Shown here in pieces: positions 56,901-64,000 of a DNA stretch of 64,000 nt. Within the stretch, counting starts at the first letter, position 1; each line of letters starts with the position of its first letter. The position numbers and the translations under genes are program-made. The notes under the pieces were generated by a model that was not told where the DNA came from, did not search any database, and worked only from the letters and a program-made list of their open reading frames with translations. This DNA is from Hysterangium stoloniferum (lineage: Eukaryota > Basidiomycota > Agaricomycetes > Hysterangiales > Hysterangiaceae): positions 682,001-746,000 of the forward strand of contig WHVD01000022.1 in NCBI GenBank assembly GCA_015178975.1. The letters are read 5' to 3'.

Positions 56901-57472
56901 CCGACCTCGACGAATTACATCAAGAACTTCGGAAAGCTATTTCTTCCGCACAGGAACATTATCAACGTTCCGCGGACAAAAACAGGATCCCGCCTCCTAA
57001 TTTTAAAGTTGGTGATCAGGTTTTTGTAAAAGCTCAATTCTTCCGTACTACCCAACCTTCTAAAAAACTCGCTGAGAAATTCTTAGGACCTTTCGAAATT
57101 ATAGCACAAGCCGGTTCACTTTCATGGACTCTCCGTCTTCCCGACAGTATGCGAGCAGTCCACCCCGTTTTCCACGTTTCCATGCTAGAACCTTGTGTTC
57201 CTAACTCATTCCCGGAACGTATTCAACCTCCATCCCCTCCGGTCATCATTGATGGAGAACCTGAATTCGAAGTTTCCAAAATTTTGGATTCTAAAATCGA
57301 CAATCGCCGACGTACTTGTAAATTGCTCTATTTAGTCAAATGGGCAGGTTATGAAGGTACCGACGAGGAAACTTCATGGATATTGGCCATGGAACTTGGA
57401 CATGCTATGGAAATTGTTACTGACTTCCACACGGCTTATCCAGGCAAACCCGGACCTTTATCATCACTCTAA
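53927..57472 (+). CDS. Ty3-A Pol: PR, RT, RNase H, integrase, chromodomain (1181 aa from first Met)
   Basis: The frame is open from just after the gag end. The first ATG lies inside the protease. Domains by residue: aspartic protease motif ALIDSGSTHCF at 4-14; RT about 205-450 with VRKKDSSLRLCVDFRGLNS and YLDDILVF near 372; RNase H about 520-640 (VETDASDYAIAAI, VVTDHKNLEYF); integrase HHCC zinc region near 755-800 (CKSCTTCLRSK); integrase core with D in MDFIEQLPTS near 822 and VTSDRG further on; chromodomain about 1110-1165 (LLYLVKWAGYEGTDEETSW). The domain order RT-RH-IN is Ty3/gypsy. Confidence 0.93.
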   Translation: MFRALIDSGSTHCFVDTTFATKHNLKLHSVPAISLRLFDGTSNTAITQACDMSIRFPCGTSQTLTFFVTQLDSSCSAVLGYNWLTRYNPLIDWVLGSITFRTPNTSVPPAASFPANAFSASTASPASIKTSEPPKISLINASAFVRASKLDGSQCFSISLKVDEASGRFATPELSELKADLEGVPEKYHDFADIFSKQKADRLAPHRPYDLKIDIEPGSNPPLGPIYPLSQSELSSIREFLDEHLSIGFIRPSKSPYGAPVLFVRKKDSSLRLCVDFRGLNSITRKDKYPLPLVTDLLDAPRKARIYTKIDLKHAYHLVRIAEGDEWKTAFRTRYGSFEWLVMPFGLTNAPSAFQRFVNDIFSDMLDVCVIVYLDDILVFSEDPALHDEQVREVFRRLRKNGLFANGKKCYFDMDSIEYLGFIIGPDGLRMDETKVQVVRDWPEPRKVKDIQSFLGFANFYRRFIRNYSDITVPLTRLTRKTQPWVFDDKCRSAFQTLKNAFTSAPILSHWKPDVPIIVETDASDYAIAAILSIQDSDGEIHPVAFLSRTLSVSKLNYNVHDKELLAIFEVFKHWHHYLEGSATPVDVVTDHKNLEYFSTTKLLTRRQARWSEFLSAFNMIIRFRPGRLGGKPDAMTRRWDVYPKEGESNYAVVNPHNLKPVFTTQQLSASIRATSLYYPIMRSVMIMDIEQLHQDILSALTSDPALKPHLEVPDNPDQPRWSQDSQGFIRLDGRIYVPDSNNLRLRVLQYKHDHPISGHYGINNTLGLIRREYTWPNLRDFVTQFCKSCTTCLRSKTQRHKPYGLLKQLPIPEKPWNSISMDFIEQLPTSEGFTSILVVVDRFSKQGIFIPTHDTITSLQLAELFIIHVFSKHGVPSHVTSDRGSKFVSHFFQALRKALDMKLHFTSGYHPEGDGQTEHVNQTLEQYLRIYCNYQQDNWKSLLPIAEFAYNNSPNATTGISPFFANKGYNLNLTVHSERDLASVRAQEFITDLDELHQELRKAISSAQEHYQRSADKNRIPPPNFKVGDQVFVKAQFFRTTQPSKKLAEKFLGPFEIIAQAGSLSWTLRLPDSMRAVHPVFHVSMLEPCVPNSFPERIQPPSPPVIIDGEPEFEVSKILDSKIDNRRRTCKLLYLVKWAGYEGTDEETSWILAMELGHAMEIVTDFHTAYPGKPGPLSSL

Positions 57473-57549
57473 TCTTTCTGTTCAAGTTTCCGACACTTCC
57501 GTTTTCACACTCGTTTTAGGTTTTGCAAGTCAAAAAAATATTATTAAAT

Positions 57550-58692
57550 CTATCTTAAAGTCTCTGACACCCCAAATCCACCTTCCGTCCCAACCTCCGG
57601 CTCTTCAGCAATTTCCGCACTTTCCACCATATCCTGTACCTCCTCATCTTCACTCTCCTCTTTTCCCGACCCCCATCTCCGCTCCACACACTCCGCCAAT
57701 GGATCATTCGGCTGGTTTTTCGCCTTATCGGCAAATCGTTCGGATACCGTGATTACACCGATACTAACCATCATCTTCTCCAGGAAATCGTTTTGCCTCC
57801 GGAAATTCCGGACCAACGAACGGAAACCCTTCTCCTGGATCTCATTATGGCGATCCAGTGTTTCCCGCATTTCCCGCATCTCAACCCCGATGAAGACCAT
57901 TGTATCGACCAATTCCTTAAGGAGCTCAACGCCCATACCATCCGTACTCGGCACCTTAGTTTCCGCAGTTTTGGTCGCTCCTGAACCTTCCGCGATGGTA
58001 GGTTTTTGAGTCTTTTCGCTTTTCGGAACCCTTTTCGCAGCAAGAGTGCACAGAAGTTTGAGGACCGTGCAAGGATAACAAGTTCCACCCCATTTTACCT
58101 TCTGTTTCCAACAAGTTGTATCCCGTACGGAACAGCGAACACATGGAGTGTCATGGGCAATTTCCATCCGTTCCGGAGCCTTGACCTTTTGTTTCTGTTG
58201 CGGAAGATTAGTCAATTACCGACCTTTTGTAGATGCACTTACTTTAGGACTCGAAGGCCCAGCTTCTCCCTCTACTTCCACCTCCACGGCTTTTCGCTGT
58301 ACACAACAGTTATCGGTTGTAACCACGGAAATCTATGGAATCGGACTCACCTTTCCTTCCCTTACCTCCTTACGTTTTTCCGCCGCCTCAGCTTCTTGTT
58401 GTTTCTTCACTTCTTCTTCCTTCAACCTCCGATCCTCCATCACTTTCCGCAACCTCGCCAACTCTTTTTCTTTTTCCGCCTTCGCCCGCTCCAATTCCCG
58501 TTTTTCCGCCTCTTCCGCATCCCTCAACTCTTTTATCAACGCTTTTTCCTCCTCCTCCTGTCGTCGCTTCAACTCCTCCATTTTCTGGCATTTTTGTTGA
58601 AGTTCTGCGACCTTCGACATTCTTTGCAGGATGGATATTTCGGTATCTGAGTTTTCCGGGGTAGTGATGAATAACGGCCGACGAATCGACAT
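57550..58692 (-). CDS. Ty3-A antisense gene: coiled coil plus Zn2Cys6-like cluster, 346 aa
   Basis: It lies between the pol stop and the 3' LTR on the opposite strand. Three exons (58692-58351, 58296-58243, 58194-57550) are joined by GT-AG introns of 54 and 48 nt, both in phase 0. Exon 1 starts MSIRRPLFITTPENSD and then forms a long Glu/Lys/Arg coiled coil ending REGK. Exon 2 ends GPSSPK. Exon 3 starts KQKVKAP and carries C-x2-C-x6-C-x10-C-x2-C-x6-C, which fits the fungal Zn(II)2Cys6 spacing. A second helical region (ELLKELVDTMVFIGVEMREM) and an acidic tail follow. Ty3-B has the same gene with the same intron places. It may be a DNA-binding or regulatory accessory protein of the element. The function is inference. 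Confidence 0.75.
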
Positions 58693-58876
58693 ACAAGTCG
58701 TGGATAAAGAAACAAAAACGTTAATTCGAATATTTGGAGGTTTTTATACTCAGAATAATAACCGAAACTCTCACCTCCATAATTGCGTAAATTTCACGAC
58801 ACATAACAGTCAGCCGTCGCTTCAAACACTCAGTACCTAATCGCCTCTATGGGATTTCGGCCTAACAGGGGGGTAC

Positions 58877-59459
58877 TGTTACGACCCGTTCCTGGATGTT
58901 TCAATATCCGACTTCCGGTCTCCCACTCCCGACTTCCAATCCCCGACTTCCGACTTTGACCTCCGACTACGGAACATCATAGTTACCGTATCATCCGCGT
59001 TCTTCGTTTGTTCCGCATTTGGTAATTTGTCCGTTGACAAGTATTCACTCGTTTGTTGTTGTATTCCCGTCTCGGAATATTGTCTTCCTAATATGTCTTA
59101 TTGTATTTCTGTTTTAAGAATACTTCCGTTTCCGTCTTATTATGGTCTCAGTTTGTAGTACAATAACGAGTAGACTTATATTAGTTTCCGCGAATTTGTA
59201 CTTTACTTTAGATCTGATATCGACTTAGTTTCTTATTCCTCCTCCCGTCTTTCTGTACGCTCGATATTCGGAACTCTTCGGAACTCTGAATATCCATATC
59301 TTCCGTCATTAGTTCACTTCCAAAATTAAGGACATTGAGCGTTTGCGTAGAGGCGCAGCACATAAGCTGAAGCCGACGTCCTGACCCTATCCACGAGTTT
59401 CCGACTTCCCGCTGACTTCCCAATAGTTCCGGAATAAGTTCCCGACACGGCACTTAACA
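58877..59459 (+). repeat. 3' LTR of Ty3-A copy 1
   Basis: 583 bp, the same length as the 5' LTR, with about ten differences by eye, mostly C/T or G/A. Confidence 0.92.
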
Positions 59460-59643
59460 GGTCTACAGTGAGCGGTGATCAGGGTAATGTGTCAGCTACC
59501 ACATAGGTAGCATTATCTGAGCTATCTAACACTTTAGACCTTGAACTATAGCAGTCGAGGCCTCCACTCGAATCATCATTCTTCCCATTCTACTCATTTC
59601 TTTGTATATAGAACGGTCAGAACTTCTACCACTCTTCACACTA

Positions 59644-60618
59644 AGGTAGGCATCACTTTAGTTCAGCACCTTATGTAACCATATTACTAAGTGCCAAGAG
59701 CGGCCAAATTTGCGAATCAAATTTTTGAAAAATTTATTATGAAGTCAAAAAATGAATTGGAGGGTCACTATACAGAGAGTTCTTGAATCTCTGGGTAATA
59801 ATCTCTAGGACTTTCATCATTTTCATCATCTGAGTCCAAATCATGAGCAAGATCTGGTAGAGGTTCTTCCTCAAAGTCGTCAAGAAAGCCCACCAAGGTG
59901 AGAGATCCATCTTCTTCATCCACAATAAATGCTTCCTCATACATCCTTTCATTGCTTTGATCTAGATTGAGAGAAACTGGTTTGCAATTGAAGTCATCAT
60001 CATCTGGGACATCCTTGATTGTCACTGAGGGCTTTTTTTGTGCCTTGGATCCAAGGTTTTTGATGTGAGATTGTGCAGCTTTAGACTTCTGAGACATGGT
60101 AGTAGAACTGTGCAACTGCGTGTTTGCTACTGTGCTGCTTATGTAATGTGGCCTGTGATCAAGTGCATGGCTTACTGCACAAGTATATGTGCAACTATAC
60201 CCTCTTTTTCTTAGAAGATTTTTCATGTAAGTAATATAGGTACATATATTTGAATTTAATACAGTTTTCTTTCCCAATTTTAGCCCCTTAAAACAAGGCT
60301 GCCCAATATATCACGTGATGATTATGTAAGTGGCCAATACTGACACTGTTGAAATTTTGAAAATCTCAGAATCACATGGAAATGTGTTTTAAGCATTCAG
60401 AGACTCAAAAAAAAAAGTCAAAATTTGTAAGTCCTACTACTTGGCAAGGGTGAATTATTTTTCAAGTTTTAAACCTGAGAACTGGAGGAATGGATCCCAA
60501 CTCCACTTCCCTGGGCTTTAATTACAGATTATCTATGTTGTGGAAGCACAGAAAGGAATGCGAGCAGGTCACTTTTTTGCTTACATAAACAGGTGCCAAA
60601 CTAAAGTGACGCCTACCT
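59644..60618 (-). mobile_element. TIR element E, TA-flanked, 975 bp (Tc1/mariner/pogo-like, non-autonomous)
   Basis: The imperfect terminal inverted repeats of about 35 bp start AGGTAGGCATCACTTTAGTT on the left and AGGTAGGCGTCACTTTAGTT on the reversed right. TA dinucleotides flank both ends (59642-59643 and 60619-60620), as in the Tc1/mariner/pogo superfamily. It sits in the copia-D RT gene: removing E and F leaves copia sequence on both sides. It encodes only a short acidic protein and no DDE catalytic domain, so it is probably an internal-deletion derivative. Confidence 0.7.
59768..60097 (-). CDS. Short acidic ORF of element E, 109 aa
   Basis: The frame from MSQKSKAAQSHIKNLG is basic at its N-terminus, then strongly acidic (VPDDDDFN, DLDSDDENDESPRDYYP). 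An upstream in-frame Met at 60277 exists but adds residues without similarity to anything I know. It reminds me of the N-terminal part of transposon-encoded proteins common in Agaricomycetes, but I cannot name the family. No helix-turn-helix or DDE motif is visible, and it may be a truncated transposase N-terminus. Confidence 0.4.
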   Translation of the reverse strand: MSQKSKAAQSHIKNLGSKAQKKPSVTIKDVPDDDDFNCKPVSLNLDQSNERMYEEAFIVDEEDGSLTLVGFLDDFEEEPLPDLAHDLDSDDENDESPRDYYPEIQELSV

Positions 60619-60620
60619 TA

Positions 60621-61767
60621 GCAAAGTCTGTCACCTGTTAAAAATGCTGTATGGGCTGAAGCAATCAGGTTGGTGCTGGTACCAAAGACTCGTTGATATT
60701 ATGAACAAATTGGAATTCCGGCGTAGCGATGTTGATCAGGCCGTGTTCTACTGACAAAGGGATAATGGTTTAATGATTGCACTTGTCCATGTTGATGACT
60801 GCACCATCGCATCTGAGTCGATAGATGCCATTGTTACTTTCAAATGGGATGTGAGCTTGGAGGTCAAAATAACTGACCTGGGGGAGCTTCACTGGTTGCT
60901 GGGAATTGAAATTAAAAGGGATCAAGAAGAACGCACTTTGTGACTCTCCCAACATTCCTACATCGAATCAATCCTGTGCCGCTACAACTTGGAAGACCTG
61001 AAACCATTGTCTATGCCTATGGATCCAAATGCACATCTCTCCTCTTCACAGAGTCCATCTACGACACTCGACATTGCAGAAATGAGTAATGTGCCTTACC
61101 ATGAGGCCATTGGCTCCTTGATGTATGCTGCCCTAGGTATGCATCCTGATATTGCATTTGCTGTTCAGGTTGTCTCTCGATTTTCATCAAATCCTGGCCA
61201 TGCCCATTGGGAAGCTGTGAAGTGCATCTTTTGTTATCTAAATGGATCAAAGACTCTGTGGTTAACATTTCAAAAACAAGATACACCAAGCACACTTACC
61301 AGGTATGCTGATGCTGATGGCAGTATGACTGAAGATCATTGTGCCATCTCAGTTACACATTTTTGTTTAATGGAGGTGCTATCTCTTGGAGTGCAAAGAA
61401 ATAAGACATTGTGTCCTTGTCTACAACTGAAAGTGAATATGTTGCTGCCACACATGCTGCCAAAGAAGCCCTTTGGTTACACTCCCTGCTCAGCCAGTTC
61501 TTCAAACCTATTAGCACCCCTACACCCTTGTTTTGTGATAATCAATCTGTGATTGCACTCACCAAGGACCATTAATACCATGTGCGCACTAAGCACATCG
61601 ACATACATTTCCACTTTATCCACTGGATCGTTGATGATGGAAAGATCTCGCTGATCTATTGCCCCACTGGTGATATGATTGCCGATTTGCTTACCAAAGC
61701 ACTGCCCTCTGCAAAGGTCAAGCACTTCGCCTCCGAGTTTGGACTATCTCCGGCTTGAAGGGGAGTG
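60621..61767 (+). mobile_element. copia-D relic, RT end and RNase H
   Basis: Translated pieces are copia-type: KVCHLLKMLYGLKQSGWCWY, MIALVHVDDCTIASES (the RT DD motif), LGELHWLLGIEIKRDQEE, YHEAIGSLMYAALGMHPDIA, then RNase H, and a C-terminus like GDMIADLLTKALPSAKVKHF. It is followed by a purine-rich GAAGGGGAG and the LTR start TGTTAAAAATAG. The copy is broken. Confidence 0.8.
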
Positions 61768-62150
61768 TTAAAAATAGCAAGCATGTTATAGTCTTGACTC
61801 TCGGAGTATGCTGCTCGTACAGGGACATGATAACAAAAGCCTGTTATTGTTTACCTATTGTTTTGTGTTACTTATTGTCTTTTGTTACCTATTGTCATTG
61901 CACAATATATATACTTTACTTCTAGTTAGTTGCACCTCAGTCATTTTCTCACAACTGCACACAAATACTGAGGTAAAGGCCCTTTCTTATTTTGTCACTT
62001 TTACATTTTTACTTACATGCATTTACTAGTTACATATTTGTCTCTAGGTAAATACATATCATAGTCATTTGCTCACAACTGCACACAAATACTGAGTTAC
62101 ATATTTGTCTCTAGTTTTATTAATACTAACACCAGTGGTCTGATGAATAG
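61768..62150 (+). repeat. copia-D 3' LTR region, decayed
   Basis: The region starts TGTTAAAAATAGC after the purine tract. A TATA-like ACAATATATATAC lies near 61902. A 60-90 bp segment (CTCACAACTGCACACAAATA ...) is present twice, near 61950 and 62069, by local duplication. The exact right end was not determined. Confidence 0.5.
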
Positions 62151-63150
62151 AGTGCCCAAAGACATTAAAGAGGAACAGAGTAATGATGTGTTCATGAATA
62201 GTAGGGGGAACAGTGTGCATGGTGAATTGTGGGAACAAGCGTGCTAAAAGGCCTTGTATTTATACTTGAATATGAACAAATCATGTGACTTTTGGGTTTA
62301 AGGTTTAGGTCTTAGGTTGTGGAAGTAAAGTCATGTGATCATGAATATTTTAAGACCACTTCTTTGCTCTGTGAATCTTGGCAACAAAACCATTCAGATG
62401 TACAAGCTGCATTCATGGTATTATTGCATGGCCATAAATGGACATATGACATCATGGTTATTTAATCAATATTTAGTGATATTAGAGCATCTATCATAAT
62501 TTATTCAGAATTTTGTGAATTTATTTTGGGCTACTGCTAAAGGATCTTTTCAAAACAAAGGAACATCCAAACAGTTTTGTTGCCTACTGTATGCTACAGT
62601 TCTCCAGTTAAAATATTGACTTAGATTACCCCTTTTCTAGTTCTCAGTCCTGTTACTCCTGTTCTAATACTCTCAAAGGTGTCTTCAGAAAGTCATGACC
62701 CCTTACCTTATGACTCTTAGTAATTTGGCCCTCCAGTTGATTGAGCTAAGTGTTGATCTTTGTTCCTATCATACTATCTGCTCTGTTTGAAATACCAGAG
62801 CACCCTGACAGTTTGTGCAAGAGCATGACATATAAGTTGAAGCCAAGCTCCACTATGTTTATAGAGTCAAACCTTCTTACTAGTACAAGCTCTATCATTG
62901 GCCCCCCTGGTTGACTTAGTTACCATTGAGAATGAATGAAAAATAGGGTAATGTACATACCTCAGTCAATGTGCAATGTGAATCAACTGAGGTACAGTAT
63001 AGTCTAATATCCTTGGCTGTTCTCATATGGAGTTCAAGGGTGAGAAAATAGTGGTGAACAATATTGAAGAAATATAGGATATGGTGATCAAAGGGTGGTT
63101 GTAACAAATAGGTACCTCATAATCCTGTGGTATGGTATAACAGGCTTGGT
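62151..63150. other. AT-rich stretch with a decayed Ty3-type LTR (+)
   Basis: No gene was recognised. The shared LTR core appears in plus orientation near 62826 (GACATATAAGTTGAAGCCAA), so a decayed LTR or part of one lies around 62640-62890. The borders are not clear. Confidence 0.4.
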
Positions 63151-64000
63151 TTGTTAAGATCTAAGCAAGGTGGTAGGGTTCTATGTCAGAGGGAGATCAT
63201 GCTAGTTGGGAGGTCTGACTCTATAAAATAGGTAGAGCTTGGCTTCAACTTATGTGTTGCACCCTCATATGAACTGTTATGGTGCTCCAGCATTTCAGAC
63301 AGAGCAGATAGTATGATAAGAACTAAGACAACACTTAGATTGTTCAACCAGAGGGCCAAAATACTAAGAGTTGTGGCATAAAGGGTTGCAGCTTGCTGGT
63401 GATGCCTTCAAGAATATTAGAGGGGGAGTAAGGTGGCTGAAGACTAAATGGGGATAATCTAAGTCAATATTAGAACTGACGAGTAGTAGCATACATGGTA
63501 GAAACTTTATACAAAGGTGTAATGTATGAGTGGAGATCCAATCAAGGAAGTGAGAAGTAGTGACAGGTCAAAGGATGCATGGGAAGGGGGGTAGGGATCA
63601 GACTGGGACTAAATACAATGTAGCAAAGGTATTCTAGAGATGGGACAGGATGACAAAAAGGGGAAACCATAGTGGACCAAGTATCAAGGCACCATGGTCA
63701 GGGGTACTGATAGTGGGAAGCTGGAGGGTGGGGAAGGTAAAGCAAGGTTGCAAAGCACCAAATGACTGGGATCCTAACATGGTTACTCTCATGATTGGGA
63801 GCATGTGATAGCCCCTTGACTACAACAAGAGTCCACAGTGAGCAGTGGGGCAGGTCATAAAGTGACTGTTCAGTTTTCAGTGGTGCAGTTCCTAGACCAT
63901 ATAACTTTCCATTTGTCTAAGTAGGTGACAGTTAACTTGTTGTAAATGGATGAGTACTACAATACATGAATCATCCTTATATAGCCCAGTAACTTTACTA
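63151..64000 (-). mobile_element. Ty3-type LTR, minus orientation, running off the window
   Basis: It starts TGTTAAGATC on the plus strand, like the Ty3-B LTR (TGTTAAGAAC). The shared core GGCTTCAACTTATGTGTTGC follows near 63241. Downstream text such as GTGACAGGTCA and GGGGATAATCTAAG resembles the solo LTR at 2655-4363. The other end lies outside the window, so it could be an LTR of a complete element or a solo LTR. Confidence 0.55.

Larger units (their letters stand above)
51943..59459 (+). mobile_element. Ty3-A copy 1, Ty3/gypsy chromovirus, looks whole
   Basis: The element is 7517 bp. Its 583-bp LTRs lie at 51943-52525 and 58877-59459, and it has the 5-bp duplication GGTCT (51938-51942 and 59460-59464). 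The LTRs differ at roughly ten sites by eye (about 98% identical), so it is young. Gag and Pol are both open. The chromodomain at the Pol C-terminus places it among chromoviruses, which target heterochromatin. A G-run (AACAGGGGGGTAC) precedes the 3' LTR as polypurine tract. A third gene runs antisense between pol and the 3' LTR. No tRNA-type TGG primer site is obvious after the 5' LTR. Confidence 0.92.
51715..59640. mobile_element. Solo LTR F (404 bp net) at the edge of TIR element E, split by Ty3-A copy 1
   Basis: It starts TGTGAGGAG and ends CTCTTCACA, with the 5-bp duplication CTAAG at 51710-51714 and 59641-59645. The young Ty3-A element sits inside it. The duplicated CTAAG includes the TA target and first bases of element E, so F inserted exactly at the left end of E. 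The ends resemble those of the solo LTR at 716-1347. Confidence 0.7.

Overview
The window looks like nuclear DNA of a basidiomycete, most likely an Agaricomycete. Genes are packed with many short GT-AG introns (about 45-65 nt), host gene families such as the CorA-like and Sec7/PH proteins have basidiomycete-type sequences, and the transposon load is heavy (Ty3 chromoviruses, copia, LINE-like, TIR elements). No bacterial or organellar features were seen.

Layout. (1) 1-5300: repeat-rich. A 21-bp minisatellite abuts a decayed Ty3-type gag relic that holds a solo LTR (716-1347, target duplication TTCAG). A second solo LTR (2655-4363, duplication GGAAC) carries about 41 copies of a 15-bp minisatellite, and that array is itself split by a third solo LTR (3376-3698, duplication GAGAG). 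(2) 5325-34236: the host gene island. It holds a conserved protein of unknown function (-), a roughly 5-kb stretch without recognisable genes, two paralogous small secreted-peptide genes (13012-13235 and 14527-14708), UTP23, a six-unit polyubiquitin gene (-), SmD2 (-), Pescadillo/NOP7, a Sec7-PH ARF exchange factor, a secreted aspartic protease with a nearby pseudogene between LINE-like tails, and a CorA-like transporter. (3) 34237-64000: a nested transposon pile. A copia relic (about 34831-62000) appears to be the oldest layer. It is split by an old Ty3-A copy, a TIR element inside that, a Ty3-C element inside the TIR element, a small LTR-like insert with a tRNA-shaped sequence inside Ty3-C, a Ty3-B chromovirus, and, near the right end, a TIR element holding a solo LTR that holds a young, whole-looking Ty3-A chromovirus (51943-59459). 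Most layers were placed by matching target-site duplications.

How the genes relate. UTP23 and NOP7 both act in ribosome assembly. NOP7 and SmD2 are divergent and share an intergenic promoter of about 100 bp. UTP23 and polyubiquitin are convergent.

Two items stand out. First, the two secreted peptides end in the same ten-residue motif, C-G-G-P-[S/T]-G-R-S-C-N, and this is preserved despite heavy synonymous divergence. Second, two different chromovirus families (A and B) each carry, antisense and tail-to-tail with pol, a three-exon gene with a coiled coil and a Cys pattern that fits the fungal Zn2Cys6 cluster. Intron positions and Cys spacing are the same in both copies.

All calls come from reading the sequence. 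No database search or alignment program was run, and identities are by-eye estimates.
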